From Bacteroidales bacterium OttesenSCG-928-M11 (GTDB lineage Bacteria > Bacteroidota > Bacteroidia > Bacteroidales > Azobacteroidaceae), in NCBI GenBank assembly GCA_030265685.1, contig JAJDGO010000010.1, positions 1 to 41,258 of the forward strand: 41,258 bases of DNA. The letters run 5' to 3'. Under the pieces are notes generated by a model that did no database searches, was not told where the DNA came from, and worked only from the letters and a program-made list of their open reading frames with translations. The first letter of the stretch is position 1. Each line of letters starts with the position of its first letter. Below are positions 23,983-31,572 of the stretch, one piece after another. The translations under genes were made by a program, and so were the position numbers.

Positions 23983-24066
23983 AAAAGATACTATCTTTTG
24001 TCCCAAGTTCTACTATCTTTTTAAACTTTTCTGTACAGAAAATAGGTCAAGTTCTAGTATCTTTTT
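23983..24066. repeat. Intergenic repeat cluster 3' of creD
   Basis: It contains the palindrome AAAAGATA-C-TATCTTTT (23983-23999), the unit AAGTTCTACTATCTTTTT (24005-24022), the palindrome TTTTCTGTACAGAAAA (24027-24042), and a second unit AAGTTCTAGTATCTTTTT (24049-24066). Bases 24018-24042 are identical to 9104-9128. All units read in the direction of creD transcription. Confidence 0.75.
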
Positions 24067-24142
24067 GGTAAAGAGATTAGGAAACTTTGAAAAGCGAAAC
24101 ACAGAAAGGAATAGAATATCGTTTTTATTTAATTTGCTAAAA

Positions 24143-24184
24143 AAGAGTCCGGGAGATATTAACTAATCTTGCTCCCGGACTCTT
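24143..24184. terminator. Bidirectional terminator between creD and the fucosidase gene
   Basis: AAGAGTCCGGGAG (24143-24155) pairs perfectly with CTCCCGGACTCTT (24172-24184) across a 16-nt loop, between two convergent genes. Confidence 0.8.
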
Positions 24185-24222
24185 ACTATTATTGGATAGG
24201 AATCGTAAATGTTTACGATATT

Positions 24223-25563
24223 TTATATCGGTTTTGAAATCCTAAGTCGTATAACTTGTACCGAACTGTCTTTGTAAAGATTAGACGGGATGTCGATCTT
24301 TACATCCTCGCTTGATTGTTTGTAAGAAATAGGTCTTCCGGATTCTAAAACTTCACATTCGTAGATTGCGTTTGATTCGGGCAATGGTAAAATAATAGTC
24401 TCTAACGGAAGAGCTATACTTATGTATAGATAATGATTGCCGTCGATTGTTTTCTGCGATAAGTACACTTTCTCGGGAGTTTCCATAGAAACGGGATAAG
24501 TATTATAAACAGCATCTCCATTTACAAGTAACCAAGCTCCCATTTCTCGTAAACGACGAGTGGCAGGAACAGGAAACTTCCCGTCGGCTTTAGGTCCTAC
24601 GTTCAACAAATAGTTTCCTCCTTTCGAAGTATTATTAATTAAATACTCAATCATCCTATCCGATGATTTCCAATTAAAGTCTTTTGCGTGCCATCCCCAC
24701 GAATGTATCATCGTTGCCGGTGTTTGCCAAGGCTTATTTAGTATTTTATCAGGATACTGATTGTCGTGCATCTCTAAAAAATCAATATCATCTCCCGGAT
24801 TATAATAAGAAATTCGTCCATTGATTAAGCATTTAGGACTGAGGTTTCGAACTAAATCGATCAATTCGTCCCGTCGTTTTTCTGTAATATGACTTACTTC
24901 GTCCCAAGTATCGAACCACAATAGGTCGGGATCATACAATGTTATTAGCTCTTTTATTTGAGGAAGACTTTTTTCTTGCCAATATTTTTCGAACTTTTCG
25001 TCTTCTACTTTATCAAACCAATAAGGTAAAGCACCACCGGGATACTCCCAATCGTGCCAATGCGAGTAATAAAATCCATATTTTAAGCCTTGTTTTTTGC
25101 AAGCAGATACTAATTCTTTAATAATATCTCGTCCGAAAGGAGTGTGCATTATGTTAAACTCCGATACTTTCGAGTCCCACATGGCAAATCCATCATGATG
25201 TTTTGAGGTAATAACAAAATAATGCATCCCGGCATTCTTTGCTTCTTTTATCCATTCATCGGCATCGAAATGAATCGGATTAAATTCGTTTATCAAAGAT
25301 TTATAATCACTTGAGGGAACTTCTAAGCGCATTTGTATCCATTCTGCGTACCAGCTTCGTCCGTTTGCCAAAGTAGTATCCGGTAAAGTATGTCCATTGT
25401 AGCTACCTTCTAATAAAGAATAGAGCCCCCAATGAACAAACATTCCGAATTTAGCTTCTTTAAACCAAGCCAGTTTCTGTTCATTTTGAAGCGAGTTGTT
25501 GTTATCTTTGGAAAAGTTTGGAGTAGAAAATAGCAAAAAACAGAACAAAAGGATTCCTTTCAT
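24223..25563 (-). CDS. Alpha-L-fucosidase, glycoside hydrolase family 29
   Basis: Retaining exo-fucosidase (446 aa) that releases terminal L-fucose from glycans. A signal peptide (MKGILLFCFLLFSTPNFS) indicates export. GH29 hallmarks are WFKEAKFGMFVHWGLYS, YFVITSKHHDGFAMWDS, FGRDIIKELVSACKKQGLKYGFYYSHWHDW, and DPDLLWFDTW, in which the Asp of WFD is the likely nucleophile; a C-terminal beta part follows. The frame extends 21 codons upstream into the tmRNA gene and reads MDEGSTPSSSTN there, the translation of the tmRNA 3' end, so the ATG at 25563 is the true start. It is a lone gene with no nearby sulfatase or Sus pair. Fine specificity cannot be told. Confidence 0.93.
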   Translation of the reverse strand: MKGILLFCFLLFSTPNFSKDNNNSLQNEQKLAWFKEAKFGMFVHWGLYSLLEGSYNGHTLPDTTLANGRSWYAEWIQMRLEVPSSDYKSLINEFNPIHFDADEWIKEAKNAGMHYFVITSKHHDGFAMWDSKVSEFNIMHTPFGRDIIKELVSACKKQGLKYGFYYSHWHDWEYPGGALPYWFDKVEDEKFEKYWQEKSLPQIKELITLYDPDLLWFDTWDEVSHITEKRRDELIDLVRNLSPKCLINGRISYYNPGDDIDFLEMHDNQYPDKILNKPWQTPATMIHSWGWHAKDFNWKSSDRMIEYLINNTSKGGNYLLNVGPKADGKFPVPATRRLREMGAWLLVNGDAVYNTYPVSMETPEKVYLSQKTIDGNHYLYISIALPLETIILPLPESNAIYECEVLESGRPISYKQSSEDVKIDIPSNLYKDSSVQVIRLRISKPI

Positions 25564-25595
25564 ACAAAGTTGATTTAAGGTAACAAGATCGTTTG

Positions 25596-25991
25596 TGGAG
25601 CTGGAGGGAGTCGAACCCTCGTCCAAACGAGGAATTAACTTGCTTTCTACATGCTTATCTTCGTTTTATTTTCGACTGTAAACAAGACCGAAGCCACCAA
25701 TCTACAGCTTATCTTCTAAATTTTCGTACAAGAGCCGAAGCTTCTCCTAAACTATCTCCGATTTATCTGCACCACCGGTTCGGAATGCTTCGAAGCCACA
25801 GCTTCCGGGTGATGTCTCGTCCTAACTCCTAGAGAAAGGATAAAGCTTTAATCTACTATACTTCGATTAAGCAGCAAGAGCGTAATTATTTTCGCCAACT
25901 AAATTTTTATTATCCGGGATTAAAGTGCCGAACAACCGCGCACTGCATGCTTACAAATCACTTCTGCCCGCTGTCAAAACCAGTCAACCCC
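25596..25991 (-). ncRNA. ssrA: tmRNA
   Basis: Rescues stalled ribosomes by trans-translation. The 5' end GGGGTTG (from 25991) pairs with the 3' end CAGCTCC (25603-25597) to form the acceptor stem with discriminator A at 25596; the T arm GAGGG-TTCGACT-CCCTC precedes it. The reading frame at 25896-25867 encodes GENNYALAA followed by TAA, the tag form known from Porphyromonas. CCA is not encoded. Total length 396 nt. A TTTG-N20-TAACTTTG promoter lies directly upstream. Confidence 0.96.
25867..25896 (-). other. tmRNA tag-peptide reading frame
   Basis: GGC GAA AAT AAT TAC GCT CTT GCT GCT TAA encodes the degradation tag GENNYALAA and a stop, inside ssrA. Confidence 0.93.
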
Positions 25992-26005
25992 ATGATTTGT
26001 GAGTA

Positions 26006-26037
26006 CAAAGTTATTTATTTCTTTACTACGATCCAAA
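26006..26037 (-). promoter_or_regulatory. ssrA promoter
   Basis: On the minus strand TTTG (26037-26034), 20 nt, TAACTTTG (26013-26006); transcription should start within about 10 nt of the mature 5' end at 25991. Confidence 0.7.
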
Positions 26038-26137
26038 TTATCAATCGAAATATCCAAATAAATCAAGAAAACCATTTTCTCTTCTGTCTATAAAATCAAC
26101 AAAAGAACCGAAGTTTTAATAATGACTCGATATTAAA

Positions 26138-26169
26138 CAAAAAAAGTCGCTTGATTGCGACTTTTTTTG
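26138..26169. terminator. Terminator after tRNA-Lys
   Basis: A perfect stem, CAAAAAAAGTCGC (26138-26150) with GCGACTTTTTTTG (26157-26169) and loop TTGATT, begins right after the tRNA-Lys discriminator base. On the minus strand it ends in a T run, as in an intrinsic terminator. Confidence 0.88.
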
Positions 26170-26242
26170 TGATCCGCCTGGGGTTCGAACCCAGGACCCC
26201 ATCCTTAAAAGGGATGTGCTCTACCTGCTGAGCTAGCGAATC
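26170..26242 (-). tRNA. tRNA-Lys (anticodon TTT)
   Basis: A 73-nt cloverleaf: acceptor GATTCGC with GCGGATC, D arm GCTC/GAGC, anticodon stem CATCC/GGATG with loop CTTTTAA giving anticodon TTT, T arm CTGGG-TTCGAAC-CCAGG, discriminator A. CCA is not encoded. Confidence 0.95.
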
Positions 26243-26270
26243 ATCCTTTATTGCTTGCGTTAAGCGAGTG

Positions 26271-26301
26271 CAAAGGTATAGAATTAATTTTAATTTCCAA
26301 A
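26271..26301 (-). promoter_or_regulatory. tRNA-Lys promoter
   Basis: TTTG (26301-26298), 19 nt, TACCTTTG (26278-26271): a perfect pair. The 17 nt after it, CACTCGCTTAACGCAAG, match the tRNA-Glu leader at 15 of 17 positions. Confidence 0.75.
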
Positions 26302-26317
26302 TTATTTCTCAAAAAAA

Positions 26318-26348
26318 TTGCTTCAAATTAAAGAAATATTTATTTTTG
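26318..26348 (+). promoter_or_regulatory. dacB promoter
   Basis: TTG (26318-26320), 20 nt, TATTTTTG (26341-26348), ending 5 nt before the ATG at 26354. It shows that the TTG at 26318 is part of a promoter, not a start codon. Confidence 0.6.
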
Positions 26349-26353
26349 TTCCA

Positions 26354-27772
26354 ATGAAAAATAAAATATCCTACTATTTCTTCTTGTTTTTGCCTCTCTT
26401 TATTCTCTCTTTTAGTTTAGAATTGGAGGCACAAAATCAAACTTCTTTGAGGAAGTTTCTTAACGAACCTCATTTAAAACATGCTGCTATCGGATTGAAA
26501 ATCGTAGATTTATCTTCGGGAGAAGTAGTTCTCTCTCATAATGAAAATACATCTTTTACTCCAGGTTCAACAATGAAAATTGTTACTACGGCAACTGCTT
26601 TAGATATTTTGGGCAAAAATTTTTCTTTCCAAACTAAATTGTTGTACGATGGAGAAATTTTAGATGGAATTTTATTAGGAGATTTGATTATTGAAGGCTT
26701 TGGAGATCCTACTCTTGGTTCTGAATTTCTATCGCAAGATATTTCTTCTGTTTATTCTAAGTTTTTTCAAGCGATTAATAACGCCGGTATAAAAAAAATA
26801 AACGGACGAGTTATTGTTTTGGATCAGCATTTTGGTTATGAAGGTATTTCCGGGAAGTGGATGTGGGAAGATATTGGCAATGCTTATTCTTCTGCTATTT
26901 ATGGTATTAGTATATATGATAATACTTGTAAGATAGAGTTGCAGTCGTTTCAAGTAGGAAAAGATACAAAGATATTGAATATGCGGCCAAATATTACGGA
27001 TTTGCAGTTGATCAATGAAATAAAAGGAGCTGCTTCGAACGCTGATAATTCTTATGTTTCGGGAATTCCTTTTTCCAATAATCGTCGTTTATATGGTACA
27101 ATACCGCAAAACAGAAGTTCATTTATAGTAAAAAGTGATATTCCGGATCCTGGACTTTTGTTGGCTCGTGAAATAAAACAATACCTAACAAACAATGGAA
27201 TAGCGATAACGCAAGAGGCAACAACTAATCGATTAGTATCTTTTACTCCTACTTCTCCTATTTTGTTGACAGCGCACCGATCTCCATCTTTGGCTTCTAT
27301 TGTCCGGGTGATTAACGAACGAAGTAATAATCATTATGCAGAACATGTTTATCAATATTTGACGAAGATTGAGGGAGTGGATATTTTGTCTTATTGGAAA
27401 AAACAAGGTATAACTACGTCTTCTTTATTTCTTTTTGACGGGAGTGGTATTTCTGCAGCAAATGCAGTATCGGTTACTTTTCTGACAGATATATTAATCT
27501 ATATGAATGATAGATCTTTAGAGTCGGATGCTTTTTATGAGTCTTTTCCTATCGCGGGCAAAGAAGGTACTGTGGTTTCGTTTTTGCGAGGTACATGTTT
27601 AGAGGGGAAAGCAAAAGTTAAATCAGGTAGTTTAACTAATGTTCAGTCTTATTCCGGATATATAAACTCCAATGGTAAGCGTTATGCTTTTGCAATTATA
27701 GTAAATCAGTATAACGGAACACGAAGTAATCTTCGGAAAAGTATCGAAAGTTTACTTATTTCCTCCTTTTGA
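26354..27772 (+). CDS. dacB: D-alanyl-D-alanine carboxypeptidase/endopeptidase, PBP4 type (peptidase S13)
   Basis: Periplasmic penicillin-binding protein (472 aa) that trims or cleaves D-Ala peptide bonds in peptidoglycan. A signal peptide (about 1-26, ending LELEAQ) is followed by the active-site SxxK, Ser72-Thr-Met-Lys75 in FTPGSTMKIVTTATALDILG. The S13-type insert follows, then the SxN motif Ser324-Asn-Asn326 in NERSNNHYAEHVY and the KTG-box variant Lys423-Ser-Gly425 in AKVKSGSLTNVQSYSGY. The frame opens at a TTG at 26318, but homology, signal peptide and promoter place the start at 26354. The 3' end overlaps the convergent gldH by 21 nt. Confidence 0.95.
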   Translation: MKNKISYYFFLFLPLFILSFSLELEAQNQTSLRKFLNEPHLKHAAIGLKIVDLSSGEVVLSHNENTSFTPGSTMKIVTTATALDILGKNFSFQTKLLYDGEILDGILLGDLIIEGFGDPTLGSEFLSQDISSVYSKFFQAINNAGIKKINGRVIVLDQHFGYEGISGKWMWEDIGNAYSSAIYGISIYDNTCKIELQSFQVGKDTKILNMRPNITDLQLINEIKGAASNADNSYVSGIPFSNNRRLYGTIPQNRSSFIVKSDIPDPGLLLAREIKQYLTNNGIAITQEATTNRLVSFTPTSPILLTAHRSPSLASIVRVINERSNNHYAEHVYQYLTKIEGVDILSYWKKQGITTSSLFLFDGSGISAANAVSVTFLTDILIYMNDRSLESDAFYESFPIAGKEGTVVSFLRGTCLEGKAKVKSGSLTNVQSYSGYINSNGKRYAFAIIVNQYNGTRSNLRKSIESLLISSF

Positions 27773-28234
27773 TACCACAAAACCAATGTCGGAAACACCT
27801 AAAAGAGTTTCTTCTCGCATCCCGTGCTCTATTTTATAAGTGTACTTTCCACAATTTGGATAGCGGTAGCTTTCTTTATATGGAAAGGAAAGAGAATATA
27901 TACTAAATCCCTTTCCATGCCATTTTCCGTAAATATCCGCTAATTCTATATTTAAAGTGTCTTTGGTTATATTTCCTGTCTCATCATTTGATTCGATGAA
28001 AAGCCAAAGGTTTTGAAAAGAATAGTTATTGTTATTTCTTACATTAATAAAAAGATCATAAGCCAAAGTTGAATCTTGAACTTCAACTTCAAATACGGCA
28101 GGATTGTTTTTATTCCATATAGCATCGGGAAGAGAATGAAATTCCGAATATATTTCTTTAGGGTTACATGCAGATAAAAGAAATAATAATGAAATAAAAG
28201 TACTTATTATAATGCTACTTTTCTTGTTTATCAT
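27752..28234 (-). CDS. gldH: Gliding motility / type IX secretion-associated lipoprotein GldH
   Basis: Bacteroidetes lipoprotein (160 aa) whose homologues are needed for gliding and are linked to type IX secretion; found also in non-gliding species. The signal peptide ends in the lipobox LSAC with Cys23, followed by NPKEIYSEFHSLPDAIWNKNNPAVFEVEVQDS, FINVRNNNNYSFQNLWLFIES and YGKWHGKGFSIYSLSFPYK, which match the family. The frame is open to 28279, but those residues lie inside the overlapping ricT gene and precede a good signal peptide, so the ATG at 28234 is chosen; it overlaps ricT by 20 nt, suggesting coupling. Last gene of metF-holB-ricT-gldH. Confidence 0.9.
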   Translation of the reverse strand: MINKKSSIIISTFISLLFLLSACNPKEIYSEFHSLPDAIWNKNNPAVFEVEVQDSTLAYDLFINVRNNNNYSFQNLWLFIESNDETGNITKDTLNIELADIYGKWHGKGFSIYSLSFPYKESYRYPNCGKYTYKIEHGMREETLLGVSDIGFVVSKGGNK

Positions 28235-29375
28235 TATTGCGACGAATGACTTTAATTTCCTTTTTGACTTGTCCTCCATTATCTTGGACGGGATTCTTTT
28301 TCTTTTTTTTCTTTTTCTTTAGGGAATCAAAACGGTTAATATTCTCGTTGAGAATATCATTGTATTCTTGTTTGGGTGTTTCTTTTTCCTTAATATTTAA
28401 AGATTCGGGTTTTTGTCCCCGTTTATTCATGTTAATAACTTCGAATGCTCGTTCAGAAGATATTGTAACCAAGTTGGCAGCCATGTGTTTGTCGGTAGAG
28501 TACTGCATTTGGTTTTTGAATACATCAGTTTTAAAATGATAATAAACATTGTCTTTTGTCTCCAAATGAATTTCCTTTGATGGGATTTTCTTTTGAGCTT
28601 CCATGTAACTATCTACTTCATAATTCAAGCAACATTTTAGTTTTGCGCATTGTCCGGCTAGTTTTTGGGGATTAAGAGAAATGTCTTGAATACGGGCAGA
28701 GCCGGTTGATACGGAAATGAAGTTTGTCATCCATCCGGAACAACAAAGTTCTCGGCCGCAAGGACCGATACCTCCGATACGTCCGGCTTCTTGACGAGCT
28801 CCAATTTGTTTCATTTCGATGCGTACTTTGAATGCTTCGGCTAAATCTTTTATTAATTGACGAAAGTCGACGCGTTCGTCAGCTATGTAATAGAAGATTG
28901 CTTTATTGCCATCGCCTTGATATTCTACATCTCCTATTTTCATTTGAAGACCTAACTTTTCGGCAATTTTGCGAGATTGAATCATTGTTTCATGTTCGCG
29001 AGCTTTAGCCTGCTCATATTTTTCTATATCATTGGTTTTTGCAATTCTATATACTCGCTTTATTTCTGCATCTTGGCGAATCCGTTGCTTTTTTATTTGA
29101 AGATATACTAGTCTTCCGGTCATTGTAACTGTTCCGATGTCATGACCAGGAGTTGATTCTACTGCAACAATATCTCCTTTTTCTAATGAAATTTTATTAC
29201 TATTTAAATAAAATCCCTTGCGTGTGTTTTTAAATTGAACTTCTACGTAGTCTGTCGAAAGTTCGGCTTCGGGAATGTCGCATAACCAATTGTAAGAATT
29301 AAGCTTTTCATCTTGCTTTTTACAGTATCCTTTCGAATTTAAGCAACATTGTCCGTTATATAATCGATAATTCAT
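28215..29375 (-). CDS. ricT: PSP1-domain protein, RicT/YaaT-like
   Basis: Cysteine-rich cytosolic protein (386 aa) of the PSP1 family; the Bacillus homologue RicT (YaaT) works in the Fe-S-containing RicAFT complex that affects mRNA processing. The PSP1 core spans about residues 40-260, with VEVQFKNTRKGFYLN, GIGPCGRELCCSGWMTNF and CAKLKCCLNYEVD; three more cysteines lie in the first 20 residues (C10, C11, C18). A low-complexity tail begins near residue 350 with eight consecutive lysines, encoded by an A-rich stretch with an A8 run, and is highly basic to the end. It lies 4 nt after holB and overlaps gldH. Its role in Bacteroidetes is not established. Confidence 0.87.
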   Translation of the reverse strand: MNYRLYNGQCCLNSKGYCKKQDEKLNSYNWLCDIPEAELSTDYVEVQFKNTRKGFYLNSNKISLEKGDIVAVESTPGHDIGTVTMTGRLVYLQIKKQRIRQDAEIKRVYRIAKTNDIEKYEQAKAREHETMIQSRKIAEKLGLQMKIGDVEYQGDGNKAIFYYIADERVDFRQLIKDLAEAFKVRIEMKQIGARQEAGRIGGIGPCGRELCCSGWMTNFISVSTGSARIQDISLNPQKLAGQCAKLKCCLNYEVDSYMEAQKKIPSKEIHLETKDNVYYHFKTDVFKNQMQYSTDKHMAANLVTISSERAFEVINMNKRGQKPESLNIKEKETPKQEYNDILNENINRFDSLKKKKKKKKNPVQDNGGQVKKEIKVIRRNNDKQEK

Positions 29376-29379
29376 ATTG

Positions 29380-30504
29380 TTATTTTTTTAGCAATACAGC
29401 TATTTTTAATGATATGTCAAAGAAGACCATTCGAGGATTGACGTTTTGTTCAATATGTTGTTCGGCTAATGAAAGTTCTTTCATGAAGTCAAACACGTTT
29501 CCTTCATTAACATATGGAGCAAAGTTCGCTGAAAATTGAGCTTCTTTTTTATTAAGGTAATTAATTTCTTGTAAGTTTAACTTTAATACAAAATTTTCCC
29601 GGATTAAACGTTGGCAATATGCCAAGAATCCTTTCTGTTTATCACGACCTAAGGAAGCGAAATAATCTCCTTTAGTTTTTATGTTTTTTATGTCTCTTTT
29701 CCAAGAGTTACGCATGATAGATATAAATAACTCAAGATATATCTCAGTTTCTTCTGTGCTTTCGATAGTTTGGATTGCTCGTAGATAATTTCCGTTGGCC
29801 AGATGTGAAATCCACTGAGCATCTTCGGCAGAAATATCATATTCTTTTTGAATAGCGACTTCTATCTCTTCATCCTTAATAGGCGGTAACCGCAATGATT
29901 GTGTACGGGATTGAATTGTTCCAATTACTTTGTCCGGTTCTTCTGAAACTAAAAGAAAAATTGTTCCTTCGGGAGGTTCTTCTAATAGTTTTAAAAGTTT
30001 ATTAGCAGCAGAAACATTCATTTTTTCGGGAAGCCAGATGACCATAATCTTATATGTAGATTCGTAGGCTTTCAAGCTTAATTTTTGCAATATTGATTTT
30101 GCTTCCCGTTCATAAATCATCCCTTGTGCATTTTCGGCGTCAATATAATTCAACCAAGAGGATAAATTGGTGTAAGGGTTTTCTTGAAGATATTCTCTCC
30201 ATTCGGGAAGAAAGTCATCAGAATAAGCATCTTTCCCTTTTTTCTTGTTAATAATAGGGAATACAAAATGTAAATCAGGGTGGGAGAGCTTGTTTATCTT
30301 TTGACAAGCAGGACAAATTCCACAAGAATCTTCTTCTCCTCTGTTTGTACAATGTAAATATCGAGCATAAGAAATTGCTAAAGGAAGAGCTCCGGTTCCT
30401 TCGTTGCCGGATATAAGGCGGGCATGAGGAATAAAACCTTCTTTCAAAGAGCGAATCAAATCTTGTTTGATTTCCTGATGCGATATGATGTCTTTGAAAT
30501 ACAC
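29380..30504 (-). CDS. holB: DNA polymerase III subunit delta'
   Basis: Clamp-loader subunit of the replicative polymerase (374 aa). An AAA+-like N-terminus begins MYFKDIISHQEIKQDLIRSLKEGFIPHARLISG. The degenerate P-loop GNEGTG lacks the Walker Lys, as expected for delta'. Four zinc-binding cysteines (C52, C61, C64, C67) follow, then the sensor region KLLEEPPEGTIFLLVSEEPDKVIGTIQSRTQSLRL. The start codon is GTG at 30504, and its G is also the last base of the metF TAG stop (TAGTG), so translation is probably coupled. No ATG nearby keeps the conserved N-terminus. Confidence 0.93.
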   Translation of the reverse strand: MYFKDIISHQEIKQDLIRSLKEGFIPHARLISGNEGTGALPLAISYARYLHCTNRGEEDSCGICPACQKINKLSHPDLHFVFPIINKKKGKDAYSDDFLPEWREYLQENPYTNLSSWLNYIDAENAQGMIYEREAKSILQKLSLKAYESTYKIMVIWLPEKMNVSAANKLLKLLEEPPEGTIFLLVSEEPDKVIGTIQSRTQSLRLPPIKDEEIEVAIQKEYDISAEDAQWISHLANGNYLRAIQTIESTEETEIYLELFISIMRNSWKRDIKNIKTKGDYFASLGRDKQKGFLAYCQRLIRENFVLKLNLQEINYLNKKEAQFSANFAPYVNEGNVFDFMKELSLAEQHIEQNVNPRMVFFDISLKIAVLLKK

Positions 30505-31460
30505 TAATAAATGGCTTTTGCTATTTGACGAACACTATCTGTTGCTAGAAGAGTATAGAAGTGTAAGCTTGGTACTCCGTAACGAATCAATTCTTTGCAC
30601 TGTTCAATACACCATTCGATGCCAACTTGTTTGGCTTCTTCGTCCGATTTGCATTTGTTCAGTTCGTTTGCCAAAGGTTCGGGTATATCTGTCCTAAATA
30701 TTTTAGGAAGTACAGTTAATTGACTAAGCAATACTATCGGTTTAATTCCGGGTATTATAGGGATATTAATGCCTTTTTCGCGACATTTGTCGACAAAAGA
30801 AAAGTATTTGCTGTTATCGAAGAACATCTGTGTGACGGCATACTCAGCTCCCATCTCCACTTTCTTTTTCAAAAAACTAATGTCAGACTCCATGTTAGGA
30901 GCTTCTTCATGTTTTTCCGGATAACAAGCTACACCATATGAAAAGGGAGTTGTCGGTTTTTCAAAATGATCACCTTCCAAATCAATTCCTTTATTGTAGT
31001 TGTTGACTTGTTCTATGAGGTCAGTTGCGTGTTCGTGGTTTAATTTAGGATCTATAATTTGGTCTTTGTCCAGCTTATTCGCATCTCCTCTGAGTAATAA
31101 AATATCATGAACTCCTAAAAACTGAAGATCTATTAAAGCATATTCTGTTTCTGCCTTAGTAAATCCTTTGCAAATTATATGAGGAATGGCAGGAATATGA
31201 TATTTGTTTTGTATAGCAGCAGCGATAGCTACTGTTCCGGGACGTTTTCTTATGTTTATTTTTTCTAATAAGCCATTGGGTGTTTCCCGGTAAATATATT
31301 CGCTGTGATGTGTTGTGATATTGATATATTTTGGATCAAATTCACGCAGCTTGTCAATTATGTTACAGACCTTAGTAAAACTATTTCCTTTCAATGGAGG
31401 TAGTGTTTCAAAAGAAAAGGCTGTTTTGTCTGAATTTATAAGAGAATCAATTAGGCTCAT
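30504..31460 (-). CDS. metF: 5,10-methylenetetrahydrofolate reductase
   Basis: Flavoenzyme (318 aa) that reduces 5,10-methylene-THF to 5-methyl-THF for methionine synthesis. Family features are the N-terminal FSFETLPPLKG, YINITTHHSEYIYRETPNG, HIICKGFTKAETEYALIDLQFLG, LLLRGDANK, AVTQMFFDNSKYFSFVDKCREKGINIPIIPGIKPI, and the C-terminal GVPSLHFYTLLATDSVRQIAKAIY. The length is typical of bacterial MetF. It is the first gene of a four-gene operon with holB, ricT and gldH, divergent from ilvE. A TATCTTTG box (31490-31483) precedes it. Confidence 0.96.
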   Translation of the reverse strand: MSLIDSLINSDKTAFSFETLPPLKGNSFTKVCNIIDKLREFDPKYINITTHHSEYIYRETPNGLLEKINIRKRPGTVAIAAAIQNKYHIPAIPHIICKGFTKAETEYALIDLQFLGVHDILLLRGDANKLDKDQIIDPKLNHEHATDLIEQVNNYNKGIDLEGDHFEKPTTPFSYGVACYPEKHEEAPNMESDISFLKKKVEMGAEYAVTQMFFDNSKYFSFVDKCREKGINIPIIPGIKPIVLLSQLTVLPKIFRTDIPEPLANELNKCKSDEEAKQVGIEWCIEQCKELIRYGVPSLHFYTLLATDSVRQIAKAIY

Positions 31461-31482
31461 TATTTATGAAAAAAATTTATCG

Positions 31483-31490
31483 CAAAGATA
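31483..31490 (-). promoter_or_regulatory. metF -7 element
   Basis: TATCTTTG on the minus strand matches TAnnTTTG, 22 nt before the metF ATG; no clear -33. Confidence 0.5.
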
Positions 31491-31535
31491 AGTAAAAATA
31501 ATGATTTGCTATGGATGATTAATACTTATTTTTTA

Positions 31536-31543
31536 TACCTTTG
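31536..31543 (+). promoter_or_regulatory. ilvE -7 element
   Basis: TACCTTTG matches TAnnTTTG, 29 nt before the ilvE ATG and divergent from the metF box; no clear -33. Confidence 0.5.
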
Positions 31544-31572
31544 TCTCAGTTATATTATTAAATACAATCAAG

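Noticed and set aside
25564..25626. N-terminal extension of the fucosidase reading MDEGSTPSSSTN
   Set aside because: It is the translated 3' end of tmRNA; the signal peptide starts at the ATG at 25563.
25593..25832. Plus-strand ORF starting MWSWRESNPRPNEE
   Set aside because: It lies antisense inside the tmRNA gene; such ORFs come from the conserved acceptor and T-arm sequence.
28237..28539. Plus-strand ORF with a polyphenylalanine run
   Set aside because: It is the antisense of the polylysine stretch in ricT.
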